A stretch of 36,085 nucleotides of DNA from DALYLB01 sp046154695 (GTDB lineage: Bacteria > Acidobacteriota > Blastocatellia > RBC074), in contig JBJXFI010000039.1 of NCBI GenBank assembly GCA_046154695.1, positions 1-36,085 of the forward strand, in the 5' to 3' direction. A program made the translations under genes and the position numbers. Positions 1-10,549 of the stretch are shown here, in pieces; within the stretch, counting starts at the first letter, position 1; each line of letters starts with the position of its first letter. The notes below the pieces were generated by a model. The model had not been told where the DNA came from. It searched no databases and was given only the letters and a program-made list of their open reading frames with translations.

Positions 1-28
1 TGGAGTTCCACCCGCGGGTGGAACTCCA
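1..28. repeat. Perfect 28-bp palindrome at the left edge
   Basis: The first 28 bases are a perfect inverted repeat: the 14-base left arm TGGAGTTCCACCCG is followed directly by its reverse complement. The outer half (TGGAGTTCC / GGAACTCCA) is the same half-site found at 13733-13792, 14758-14884 and 32182-32190. The bases just after it (to about position 47, containing CCGAGAAG) resemble those following the copy at 13768-13792 (CTGAGAAG). It is therefore a member of the dispersed repeat family of this locus. It could act as a transcript-end hairpin for a gene to the left, but no T-tract follows. Confidence 0.85.
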
Positions 29-77
29 ACCATTCTCCGAGAAGAAGGCCCGGGAGCCGGTATCGGCAATATTTCCC

Positions 78-107
78 TTGACTTGCAAGACTCTTTAACC
101 CTATGGT
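78..107 (+). promoter_or_regulatory. Possible sigma70-type promoter
   Basis: TTGACT at 78-83 matches the -35 consensus in five of six positions. An 18-base spacer is followed by TATGGT at 102-107, a weak -10 match (four of six). It lies about 390 bases upstream of the first gene, in an AT-richer patch of an otherwise GC-rich window. The promoter preferences of this organism are unknown, so this is only a candidate. Confidence 0.25.
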
Positions 108-212
108 TAGAGATACGGCGGGCGCGAATCCGCCGCGAAAATGGGTGACGGCTCTCCCAGCCCCAGGTTCCTTGACTCCCGTCCCCCATCGATGGCCCCG
201 CGGATATACATT

Positions 213-239
213 GATTGCGAAGATTGCGAAGATTGCGAA
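213..239. repeat. 9-bp tandem repeat, 3 copies
   Basis: Three perfect consecutive copies of GATTGCGAA occupy 213-221, 222-230 and 231-239. The period (9) equals that of the ACGGAA-type arrays elsewhere in the window (1225-1313, 14851-14874, 26698-26759, 33966-33989), although the unit differs. Its function is unknown. Confidence 0.9.
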
Positions 240-497
240 GTCAGGGCATCAGGATATCCGGTTCAAATTGAGTCCGATCGCTCTCTGAAGATTCATGAAG
301 CTGCCTCGACAAGAGGTTTCCTTTTATGGTGTTCAGATCGGCGGGAAGATGACGGGTTCTTGCGATATTCCGAGCTGGTTTATTGCGGTTCCTTCATGGT
401 ATTTGAGTTTGAAAAAACGGCCTGATTGAATTAGTCTTGCCCGTGGCCCCGGTTTTCTCTCCAGTCTCAGATAGTACGAGTGAATAGAGGAGTGAAT

Positions 498-1145
498 ATG
501 CCGAAGAAAATACCCGCGCGCCGCGCGCTCATCATCCCATTCCTGATTGCCGCTCTCTGCAATTTCGGGGGCCTCGATCTGCCGAGGGCCCTTGCCGCAA
601 CGACACCGGCGGCCACGGCCGCGCCCGATGCACGGGACAGCATGGTCGTGGGCCAGTTGATCGCTTCCGGGACCGTCACCATCAATGACAAGAAGGCCGC
701 GAACGGAACCACCGTCTTCAGCAACAGCCGGATTTCAGTCGCCTGTGCGAAGGGGACCAGCGCCATTGTCAGCCTGGGCCGCCTTGGGAAGGTGGAGTTC
801 ACTCCCGGCGCCAAGATGATGTTGAAGTTCGCCGATGGCGTGATCTCGGGCGAGATGATCGAGGGCAAAGCGGTGGTCAGCACCCCGCCGGGCGTCAGAG
901 TCTCCATCACGACGCCGGAGGGCGTTGCGACCAATGACGGAAAAGACGCCGCCGTCACCCCCGTCAACACGCAGCGCGGAGTGCGATGCGTTCCCGCGAT
1001 GATTCCCAATTCCTCGAGTTCGTCGTCCGCGCTCAGTTCAGGCGCTTTGGCGGCGGTCATTCTGGGCGCGGGCGGCGTTGCCGCGGCGGGCGCCGCGGTG
1101 GCCTCCACCACGAATACCAATTCGGCCTCGAACATTATTCCCTAG
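498..1145 (+). CDS. FecR-like secreted or membrane-anchored protein
   Basis: A 215-residue protein with an N-terminal signal/anchor: the basic MPKKIPARR is followed by a hydrophobic stretch to about residue 34 that ends in an Ala-rich possible cleavage region. The middle part (about residues 48-150) has the beta-rich pattern of FecR-type domains: GTVTINDK, then a segment about constant signal and linear growth in beta strands (SLGRLGKVEFTPGAKMML), then VRVSITTPEGV. A Ser run leads to a Gly/Ala hydrophobic segment near the C-terminus (about 187-204) that could be a second membrane anchor. A GTG at 480 could extend it by six residues, but AGAGGAG at 485-492 sits at the right distance from the ATG at 498. 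Similar small proteins, as I recall, open exopolysaccharide loci in Acidobacteriota. Its role is not known; peptidoglycan or envelope association is an inference. Confidence 0.75.
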   Translation: MPKKIPARRALIIPFLIAALCNFGGLDLPRALAATTPAATAAPDARDSMVVGQLIASGTVTINDKKAANGTTVFSNSRISVACAKGTSAIVSLGRLGKVEFTPGAKMMLKFADGVISGEMIEGKAVVSTPPGVRVSITTPEGVATNDGKDAAVTPVNTQRGVRCVPAMIPNSSSSSSALSSGALAAVILGAGGVAAAGAAVASTTNTNSASNIIP

Positions 1146-1186
1146 TGGAGCACTTTATAAGTCATCCACACGGTCATATGAGAAAG

Positions 1187-1212
1187 GCCGGTCATTGAAG
1201 CCGGTCATTGAA
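1187..1212. repeat. 13-bp tandem duplication
   Basis: GCCGGTCATTGAA occurs twice back to back (1187-1199 and 1200-1212). A partial related copy (CGGTCAT) lies just upstream at about 1171-1177. It lies immediately after the first gene and immediately before the period-9 arrays. Confidence 0.9.
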
Positions 1213-1224
1213 TAAGGGGAGACA

Positions 1225-1313
1225 ACGGAACAAACGGAAAAAACGGAAAAGACGGAACCTGAGAATGAATGCATTGGTTGACTCTGTTTTTCCGTAATTT
1301 CCGTAATTTCCGT
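1225..1313. repeat. Opposed 9-bp-period arrays (ACGGAA / TTCCGT)
   Basis: ACGGAA recurs exactly every 9 bases at 1225, 1234, 1243 and 1252. Its reverse complement TTCCGT recurs every 9 bases at 1290, 1299 and 1308. The two arrays are in inverted orientation with about 32 bases between them, so the RNA or single strand could fold into a long stem in which six of every nine positions pair. The same six-base core and period appear at 14851-14874, 26698-26759 and 33966-33989. Confidence 0.9.
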
Positions 1314-1575
1314 TCGCATCTTCCCGGTTTGTCCCGATCTTTTCTGTTCCGATTTACCCCCTGCCTGTTCCCGAACCGCAGGGGACCGACTTGCTGACAT
1401 CGGTTAAGATTGACTGCATGTGTTCGCAATCGCCTCGCGACAGATCGATCCACAGCGCCGCCGCCAGAACCGGCCGCGCGCTTAGCCAGCAACGAACGCC
1501 TGCGAACCCCTCATTGATCGTGCATCCCTGCAGCCCCCATTCCGCCACCGGACGTTCCCGGAGAAGGTGACTCGC

Positions 1576-2847
1576 GTGACATTGAAACTGGAGAGCCCGA
1601 GCAGCCGCATTCTCGTGATCCTGGCGACGGCGGCGATCGCTTTTCTGCTGGTCAGAATCAATATCGCCCATTTCGTCGCGCGAGTGATCGCCGATCAACG
1701 AGTCGCCATGGACCGGGAAGCGCTCGGAGCCGCGGCCCAAAAATATCCGGATTCCGCGAGGATTCGATTCAAGCTTGCCGAGGCGGAGATCGCCGGCGGC
1801 GGAGATTCGGCCAACGCGCTGCGATACGCGCGCGCCGCCGTGAATCTCTCACCGTGGGACTATCAGGCGAGGCGGCTGCTCGCCATGGCCGAGGAGATGA
1901 ATGGATTGCAGCGGGAGGCCGAAGACTCCATCCGCACGACCCTGCGGCTGGCGCCGTATCACGGGGAGCTCAATTGGGCGGTGGCCAATATTCTGCTCCG
2001 CGGCGGAAAGATTCAGGACTCGCTGGCGCATTTTCGGATCGCGTCCCGGTCGACCCCGGATCTGCTTCCGCAAACCCTCGACCTGATATGGATCGCGTCC
2101 GGCGGCGATCTGGAAGCGATGCGGGCGCTGACCGAACCGGAGCCGGAGATGCAACTCTCCCTCGTTCGGTTTCTCGTCGAACAAAATCGAATCCCGGACG
2201 CCGTCCGGATGTTCAATCTGATCGAGGCGAAGACGCGGCTCGAATCGGGCCGAAGCGCGGAGTTCCTGCAGTCGCTCCTCGCGGCCCGGCAATACGAGAT
2301 GGCGCGGGAGGTCTGGCTCGGACTCGCGAACTCGCTGACCGGCAGCCGGACGTCGGCCGCCGGAGCGATCTGGAATCCGGGCTTCGAACTCGACACCCTG
2401 CCGCTCTTTCCGCACTTCGACTGGGTGATGCAGCCGAACGAATACGCGCGCATCGGCTTTGATCGAAGCGAAACCCGCGGGGGCCTTCGATCGCTGCGAA
2501 TGCTCTTTGCGGGAAAGGACACGACGCTGATCAACGGGCAGGTGAGGCAGATGGTCCTGCTTCGCCCCGGGGCGAGATATCGCCTCGAGTGTTACGTCAA
2601 GTCGACGGATCTGGTCACCCCCGAAGGCCCTCGCCTGGCCATCGCCGGCGAGCAGGGGATGATCGCGTCCTCGGCTCCCGTCGCTGAAGGATCGAGCGGC
2701 TGGGAGCGGTTGACCGTCGACTTCGTCTGTCCGAACACCGAGACGCCCAAATACGTCACGATCGTGCGAATTCCCCGGTTCAGTTACGACGACCCGACCA
2801 AGGGGGCCGTCTGGTTCGATGATTTTTCGCTGACTGAGACCCCGTAG
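1576..2847 (+). CDS. Membrane-anchored TPR protein with C-terminal beta-sandwich-like domain
   Basis: A protein of about 423 residues with one N-terminal membrane segment (around residues 12-32, ILVILATAAIAFLLV). A helical-repeat region follows, with TPR-like units (for example YPDSARIRFKLAEAEI, then ALRYARAAVNLSPWDYQARR and RTTLRLAPYHGELNWAVANI). From about residue 260 the sequence becomes beta-rich (WNPGFELDTLPLFPHFDW, GARYRLECYVKSTD, ending GAVWFDDFSL), resembling carbohydrate-binding or galactose-binding-like folds. I start at the GTG at 1576, because GGAGAAGG at 1560-1567 gives normal spacing; a GTG at 1567 is in frame but abuts the site. It directly precedes the ligase gene, a pairing common in O-antigen ligase loci, where TPR partners are thought to assist polymerisation or ligation. 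Confidence 0.75.
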   Translation: MTLKLESPSSRILVILATAAIAFLLVRINIAHFVARVIADQRVAMDREALGAAAQKYPDSARIRFKLAEAEIAGGGDSANALRYARAAVNLSPWDYQARRLLAMAEEMNGLQREAEDSIRTTLRLAPYHGELNWAVANILLRGGKIQDSLAHFRIASRSTPDLLPQTLDLIWIASGGDLEAMRALTEPEPEMQLSLVRFLVEQNRIPDAVRMFNLIEAKTRLESGRSAEFLQSLLAARQYEMAREVWLGLANSLTGSRTSAAGAIWNPGFELDTLPLFPHFDWVMQPNEYARIGFDRSETRGGLRSLRMLFAGKDTTLINGQVRQMVLLRPGARYRLECYVKSTDLVTPEGPRLAIAGEQGMIASSAPVAEGSSGWERLTVDFVCPNTETPKYVTIVRIPRFSYDDPTKGAVWFDDFSLTETP

Positions 2848-2868
2848 AAGCAAGGGAGAGCTTAACTG

Positions 2869-4305
2869 GTGCCGATGCGATCTCACTCTACCGACCATGA
2901 ATCCGCCGCCGGACGCCTGATTTCCAAAATCATCTCAGGAGGCCTGCTGGCATTGATCGTGTTTACGTCCCTCGCCCACGGAACGGTCGAGCCGTGGTCG
3001 ATCAGCGGATTTACGATGGCCATCGCCGGCTTTCTCATCCTGTGGATGATCAAATCGATCCTCGATCGAAAGCTGTCCGTCTCTTTTCCGCCCGCCTTCT
3101 TTCCGCTCGCGGCCCTCTTCCTCGTCGGATGCATACAGAGCTTCGCGGTTCGGGATGACGCCGGAAACATCGTCTCGATCTCCTACGATGTCGAGGCGAC
3201 GCGCATGAGCGTCGAGGTGATCGGCTATCTCGCCATCGCGATGCTGCTCGCCGCGAATTTTCTCACCTCGCGGGATCGACTGGCCTGGTTTCGGGATTTC
3301 ATCGTCGTGTACGGGCTGGCGATGGCCGTCTTCGGCCTCGTGCAGCATTTCACCTGGAACGGCAAATTTTTCTGGTTGATCCAGCCGACAGGCCCGACGC
3401 CGTTCCCGTTCGGCCCCTACGTCAACCACAATCATTTCGCCGGTTTCATCGAGATGATCGCCCCCATACCGCTTGCGCTGATCCTGGTGCGAGCGGTGCG
3501 GGGGGAGCTGTGGATGCTATACGGCTTCGCGGGGCTTCTGATGATTCTCGCGAATGTGATGTCTCTCTCCCGGGGAGGGATGATCAGCCTCGTCGCGGGC
3601 GTGATGATCGTCATTCTGCTGAGCCTCCCGTCCGGGGCGCGACACCGGAGCGAGTATTTCTCCTCGCACAAGTGGCGGGTGCCGCTGCTGGCCTCGCGCT
3701 TCGGGGCGGTGGCCGCGCTGGTCGTGAGCGTGGGCTTCGGCCTGTGGTGGGTGGGCGCGGACCCCGTCATCCGGCGAATGGAAAAGGGCGAGTTGTCCCT
3801 GAAGGAGCGCGGCGCCGATCCGCGCAATGAAACTTTTTTTCAAAGCAGGGGATGGATCTGGCGGGATTCCGCATCCATGATTCGCGCGAACTGGGCAACC
3901 GGCGTCGGATTGGGCGCGTTTCAAACGGCCTACCCCATCTACAGCCGGAATGACGGCACGATCTTCGTGAGTCAGGCCCATAACGATTATCTGCAGATCG
4001 CGGCCGATGCCGGTCTGCCCGGGGCGGTTCTCGCGCTCTGGTTCCTTTTCGTGATGATACGGGATACGTCCCGCGCGGTTCGCCACCGGGATCCCGCGAT
4101 CGCCGGAATGGCGATTGGCTGCGCCGGAGGAGCAGGCGCCCTCCTGGTTCACAGCCTCTTCGATTTTAATTTGCAATTGCCGGCAAATGCGTTACTGTTT
4201 CTCGTTCTGACGGCCATCGTTTCCACCCTGGCCGACGCCGCGAAGGAAGGGAGTCTGAGCCCCCCGATCGCGGAGCGGACGCCGCGGGTGAGGTTGGCCG
4301 CGTAA
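2869..4305 (+). CDS. O-antigen ligase / polymerase family membrane protein
   Basis: A 478-residue protein with about 12 hydrophobic spans. A large periplasmic-type loop between about residues 300 and 378 fits the O-antigen ligase/Wzy_C superfamily (WaaL, Wzy, PglL). Visible family-like motifs are PYVNHNHFAG around residues 183-192, SLSRGG with Arg235, and QAHNDYLQIAADAGLPG from residue 369, containing His371 of the loop. Such enzymes join undecaprenyl-linked glycans to a lipid, protein or another glycan. Sequence alone does not separate polymerase from ligase. The GTG start has GGGAGAG at 2854-2860; an ATG six bases later is an alternative. It follows the TPR gene by 21 bases and precedes the export gene, so joint expression is likely. 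Confidence 0.85.
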   Translation: MPMRSHSTDHESAAGRLISKIISGGLLALIVFTSLAHGTVEPWSISGFTMAIAGFLILWMIKSILDRKLSVSFPPAFFPLAALFLVGCIQSFAVRDDAGNIVSISYDVEATRMSVEVIGYLAIAMLLAANFLTSRDRLAWFRDFIVVYGLAMAVFGLVQHFTWNGKFFWLIQPTGPTPFPFGPYVNHNHFAGFIEMIAPIPLALILVRAVRGELWMLYGFAGLLMILANVMSLSRGGMISLVAGVMIVILLSLPSGARHRSEYFSSHKWRVPLLASRFGAVAALVVSVGFGLWWVGADPVIRRMEKGELSLKERGADPRNETFFQSRGWIWRDSASMIRANWATGVGLGAFQTAYPIYSRNDGTIFVSQAHNDYLQIAADAGLPGAVLALWFLFVMIRDTSRAVRHRDPAIAGMAIGCAGGAGALLVHSLFDFNLQLPANALLFLVLTAIVSTLADAAKEGSLSPPIAERTPRVRLAA

Positions 4306-4323
4306 GCATTGGAGGTTGTTGTG

Positions 4324-5448
4324 GTGTTTCAAGCCGTACGAGCAGTCGTTGCAGTCACTCTCAGTTTTCTGGCTCTGAACAGCGTTTTCGCGCAGGCACA
4401 GCCGCAGCGCCCGGCCAGCCAGCCCCCCAATCGCCCCGCCGGAAGCGGCTCCGCGGGAAATTCAGGCGGCGGACGCGTTGGGCCCGATGTCATCATGTCC
4501 TCGGATGAGGATTACCAGCTCGCCCCCAGCGATGTGATCGAGGTAATCGTCGATGACGCGCCGGAGCTCTCAGTCAACTATCAGATCAATTCTTCGGGGA
4601 ACATTCCGATGCGATATCTCGGGGCGATGCAGGTGGCTGGAAAGACCTGCGACGAGATCGGGCGTATGATCGCGGATGGGCTGCGAGGCCGCTACCTCAA
4701 GGATCCGAAAGTCTTCGTCTCCGTCAAGCAATATAATTCGCGCTCCTTCTTCATTCAGGGGGCCGTCAAGACGCCGGGCGTGTACGTGATCGCGGGCAAG
4801 CCCTCGCTCTTCAAGCTCGTCACCATCGCCGGCGGGCTCCAGGAGAACCACGGCTCCACGGCCTATATCTTCCGCGAGGTGAAGGCGAAGCCGGAGAAGC
4901 TCGAAACCGCCGGCCGAAACAACGTCACGGGCGATGACGACAAGGGGACGCTCGCCAGGATCGTTCAAAACGCCAAGGGAACCGAGGGCGGGGAGCCGGT
5001 CGACGGCGAGTCCGATTACGAGCTGATCACCGCCAATATCGGAGGCATTCTTCGCGGCAGGCTCGGCAACAACACCATCATTCTTCCGAGCGATGTCGTC
5101 TACATTCCTCCCGCCGATGTCTTCTATGTGGCCGGCGAGGTCCGGTCTCCCGGCCAGTTCCAACTGCGCCAGGGAATCACGCTGCGACAGGCGATCTCGC
5201 TCGCGCAGGGGCCCTATTTCAGGGCGAAGCTGGACAAGGGAATCATCTTTCGCGAGGATCCCCTGACCGGCAAGTTGACGGAGCTTCCGGTCGATATCGG
5301 CGCGGTCATCAACGGGAAGAAGGAGGACCTCCCCATTCTTCCCAACGACGTCATCTACATTCCGAATAGCGCCTTCAAGTCCGTCAGTTCGGCGCTGCTG
5401 ATGGCCCTGGGGACGAGCCTCGCGTTTCGAATTCCCATGGGGAGATAA
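4324..5448 (+). CDS. Polysaccharide export protein (Wza-like, Poly_export + SLBB)
   Basis: A protein of about 374 residues with a signal peptide (hydrophobic residues 5-22, likely cleavage after VFA at 23). It has a polysaccharide-export domain beginning near YQLAPSDVIEVIV (about residue 64). Two SLBB-type beta-grasp units follow, one at FFIQGAVKTPGVYVI and one at VFYVAGEVRSPGQFQLRQG. The C-terminal part (LPILPNDVIYIPNSAFK, then a hydrophobic stretch) may form the outer-membrane helix. No lipobox cysteine is visible, unlike E. coli Wza. I place the start at the GTG at 4324 (or 4321), because GGAGG at 4311-4315 is the obvious ribosome binding site; an upstream TTG at 4309 would overlap that site. 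The product would form the outer-membrane exit for the polymer, gated by the Wzc-like proteins encoded next. Confidence 0.9.
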   Translation: MFQAVRAVVAVTLSFLALNSVFAQAQPQRPASQPPNRPAGSGSAGNSGGGRVGPDVIMSSDEDYQLAPSDVIEVIVDDAPELSVNYQINSSGNIPMRYLGAMQVAGKTCDEIGRMIADGLRGRYLKDPKVFVSVKQYNSRSFFIQGAVKTPGVYVIAGKPSLFKLVTIAGGLQENHGSTAYIFREVKAKPEKLETAGRNNVTGDDDKGTLARIVQNAKGTEGGEPVDGESDYELITANIGGILRGRLGNNTIILPSDVVYIPPADVFYVAGEVRSPGQFQLRQGITLRQAISLAQGPYFRAKLDKGIIFREDPLTGKLTELPVDIGAVINGKKEDLPILPNDVIYIPNSAFKSVSSALLMALGTSLAFRIPMGR

Positions 5449-5488
5449 GATCCCTCGCCGCGCCCGGCGACATTGCCCGGCCGCGAGA

Positions 5489-7963
<2,475 letters not shown>

Positions 7964-8092
7964 AACCTCTCAGCGACCCCGGTAATATTCGTCAAAGGCT
8001 CCGCCATAGTGTTCCATCCGGCTCCAACAAGCCGGGCGGGACGGGTGAGTCGGTTACAAAGGGCGCCAGCCCCGGGCGCGGACAGGTGCATT

Positions 8093-10549
8093 ATGTCGGA
8101 AGAGAAAAAACGCGAAGCGAAGAGCAAGGTCGATCGTCCGCAGCATGCGACGGACGAGACATGGCTTGTCAGGCAGAGTGGTCAGCCACCCCTAACCACT
8201 CTCGATCAGCTCTCCTATAACTACAACAACCCGGCCTCCTCCGAGGAGGGAGTCAATGTTCGCGACCTCTGGCGAAAGGTGCGAAAGAGAAAATGGCTGA
8301 TTCTGACGATCGTCATCATCGCCACGACAATCGTCTCGATCGAATCGTTTCGCACCAAGTCGATCTACCAGGCGGCGGCGAAGGTCGCGATCAACCGGGA
8401 CAACGCCACCGTCGTCAAGCTCGGCGGGGCCGTGCTGGAGACGGATGATTCGGACCGCATTCGCACGGACCTGCTGCTGCTCGAGACCTATCCGCTGCTC
8501 GAAGAGGTCGTGGTCCGGCTCAAGCTCGATCAGAATCCCGATTTTCTCGACGCGGGACGGCGCAAGACGGTTGTGGAAGCGGTGACGAGCATCGTCACGA
8601 ATTTAAAGGGAACGGCCGACCCGGCCTCGAGCGCGCGAATGGTCGCCTCGCAGGAAGCGGCGGGACCGCTGCAGGAAACGAGCCGGTCGCGCGAAGAGAG
8701 CGAGCGGCTCGCGCCCTATGTCGAGACGCTGAGAGCCTATCTCATCGTGGAGCAGATCCCGACGACGCGGGCCATACGGATCATGTTCACGCACACCAAT
8801 CCGTCCGTCGCGTCCCAGGTCGCCAATGGCGTCGCCGAGGTCTTCGTCAATTACAGCTTCAATAACAAGACCGAGAAATTCAACAAGTCGGCGACCTGGC
8901 TTGAGACGGCCACGCGCAAGCTCATGGCGCAGATGCAGCAGTCGGAGCAGGAGCTGGCGAATTACAGCCGCGCCAATGGCATCTTCTCGACGGACGAGAA
9001 GCAGAGCCTCGTCGCGGACAAGCTGACCAATCTTTATGGGCAGGCGCTGAAGGCCGAGACCGATCGAATCATCAAGCAGTCGCTCTATGAAGAGGTGAAG
9101 CAGGGGCGCGTTTCCCAGTTGCCGGAGGCGTTCTCCGACACGCGCACCGGGCAGTTGCAGGGAAAGATCGGGGATCTTCAGATCCGCGCGGCGCAGCTCA
9201 GCGCGAGATTCGGGCCTGAAAATCCGAATCTGGCCGAAGTGCAGCAGCAGATCGTCCAACTGGAGCAACAGGTGACCGAGGGGACGAAGAGTCTCGAAGG
9301 GAGGCTCAAGGCCGATTTTGAGCGGGCGTCCCGCGATGAGCGGCTCATCAAGGAATCCCTCGAGCGGGCCAAGGACGAGGCGATCCAGCAAAACCAAGCC
9401 TCGATCCGGTTCAGCATCCTACGGCAGAATGTCGACACGGCCAAGTCGCTCTACAACGATTTTCTGCAGAAGACGAACCAGGCCAATATCCAGCTCGCGG
9501 AGCAGAACAAGGATTTGCGGATCATCGAGCCGGCGCGAAATGGCGCCCTTGTCGGCCCGCGCAGGACGAGAGCCATCCTGATCGGGCTGCTGTTGAGCCT
9601 CTTTGCCGGGATCGGCCTGACGCTTCTGCTCGAATACCTCGATAACACGGTCAAGAATGTCGAGGATGTGATGCGCGCGACCCAGTTGCCGACGCTCGCG
9701 CTGATTCCCTCGATGAATGCGAACGCGGTGCGGACGATCGGACACAAGCAGCGCGCCATGAACAAGGCGGCGAACGATCTGGTCGAGGGGATTCGCGAGA
9801 CCGATGTGATCGGCGGGCTGGCGCCCCGGGGGCTGCATCCCACGGGGAATAAGGTGGCGACGCTCGACGCGCTTTCGACCGTCGTCGAGGCCTATCGCAT
9901 GCTGCGAACCTCGGTGCTGCTCTCGACGGCGGGCACGCCGCCCAAGACCATTCTCGTCACGAGCAGCCAGCCGGGAGAGGGCAAGACGACCACCGCCGTG
10001 AACACGGCAATCTCGCTGGCCCAGCTCGGATCCTCGGTTCTGATCATTGACGCGGATCTGCGGCGACCGGCCGTCCACAAGACGTTCAAGATGCAGAATA
10101 CGCGGGGGCTGTCCAACTATCTGTCGAGCAAGACGCCGATCGAGAATCTGATTCTCAATCTGCCGACCCCGGGGCTTTCCGTTCTGCCGTGCGGGCCCAT
10201 CCCGCCCAATCCGGCGGAGTTGATCAGCTCCGAGCGGATGAAGGATCTTTTACGCCAGTTGGGGGAGCGGTATGACCACATCATCATCGACTCGCCGCCC
10301 CTGATCAGCGTGACGGATCCCGTGATTCTATCGACCATGGTCGATGGGTCGATCCTCGTCGTTCAGGCCGGCAAAAGCAGCCGCGATCTCGTTCGCCGCG
10401 CCCGCCAGGAACTGGCCGGAGTCGGCGCGAAGATCTTTGGCGTCGTTCTGAACAATGTGAATGTGAAGAAGGAAGGCTACGACGACTACTACTATTACCG
10501 ATACAACTCCAGCTATGGAGATGGCCAGAAAGGCGCAGCCGCCGGCTGA
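8093..10549 (+). CDS. Wzc/GumC-type chain-length determinant and tyrosine autokinase, copy 2
   Basis: An 818-residue paralogue of the preceding kinase, with the same architecture: short cytoplasmic N-terminus, span after VRKRKWLIL, coiled-coil-rich periplasmic region, second span before EYLDNTVKNVEDV, and BY-kinase domain. The kinase has Walker A QPGEGKTTT (Lys631), Walker A' LIIDADLRRP and Walker B IIIDSPP. The Tyr-rich tail is stronger than in copy 1 (GYDDYYYYRYNSSYG). I choose the ATG at 8093, preceded by ACAGG, over a GTG at 8009, because it gives a length matching copy 1 and removes an unlikely leader peptide. The 129 bases between the copies hold no feature I recognise. Two full kinases in tandem suggest heteromeric Wzc assemblies or separate control of two polymers. 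Confidence 0.88.
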   Translation: MSEEKKREAKSKVDRPQHATDETWLVRQSGQPPLTTLDQLSYNYNNPASSEEGVNVRDLWRKVRKRKWLILTIVIIATTIVSIESFRTKSIYQAAAKVAINRDNATVVKLGGAVLETDDSDRIRTDLLLLETYPLLEEVVVRLKLDQNPDFLDAGRRKTVVEAVTSIVTNLKGTADPASSARMVASQEAAGPLQETSRSREESERLAPYVETLRAYLIVEQIPTTRAIRIMFTHTNPSVASQVANGVAEVFVNYSFNNKTEKFNKSATWLETATRKLMAQMQQSEQELANYSRANGIFSTDEKQSLVADKLTNLYGQALKAETDRIIKQSLYEEVKQGRVSQLPEAFSDTRTGQLQGKIGDLQIRAAQLSARFGPENPNLAEVQQQIVQLEQQVTEGTKSLEGRLKADFERASRDERLIKESLERAKDEAIQQNQASIRFSILRQNVDTAKSLYNDFLQKTNQANIQLAEQNKDLRIIEPARNGALVGPRRTRAILIGLLLSLFAGIGLTLLLEYLDNTVKNVEDVMRATQLPTLALIPSMNANAVRTIGHKQRAMNKAANDLVEGIRETDVIGGLAPRGLHPTGNKVATLDALSTVVEAYRMLRTSVLLSTAGTPPKTILVTSSQPGEGKTTTAVNTAISLAQLGSSVLIIDADLRRPAVHKTFKMQNTRGLSNYLSSKTPIENLILNLPTPGLSVLPCGPIPPNPAELISSERMKDLLRQLGERYDHIIIDSPPLISVTDPVILSTMVDGSILVVQAGKSSRDLVRRARQELAGVGAKIFGVVLNNVNVKKEGYDDYYYYRYNSSYGDGQKGAAAG

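Larger units (their letters stand above)
29..497. other. Intergenic region upstream of the cluster
   Basis: No convincing gene is present in these 469 bases. They hold a possible promoter-like pair at 78-107 and three perfect copies of a 9-bp unit at 213-239. The short open frames here (for example 141-425) have no recognisable family, no clear ribosome binding site, and run through the 9-bp repeat. This is the most likely leader region for the first gene. Confidence 0.6.
1146..1575. other. Repeat-rich intergenic region
   Basis: This 430-base gap holds no gene I can support on either strand. It contains a 13-bp tandem duplication (1187-1212), a period-9 ACGGAA array (1225-1257) and an opposing TTCCGT array (1290-1313). 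A small stem (CCCCTGC 1358-1364 with GCAGGGG 1378-1384) lacks a T-tract. The last part carries GGAGAAGG at 1560-1567, the likely ribosome binding site of the next gene. No good -10 box is visible. Confidence 0.65.

Noticed and set aside
141..425. Small + strand open frame (94 codons) before the first gene
   Set aside because: No ribosome binding site or family resemblance, and part of it is the 9-bp repeat (IDCEDCEDCE).
1225..1313. CRISPR-like array
   Set aside because: Units are only nine bases with no unique spacers, and no cas genes are present.
1358..1384. Possible intrinsic terminator after the first gene (CCCCTGC / GCAGGGG)
   Set aside because: Only seven pairs with a 13-base loop and no T-tract after it.
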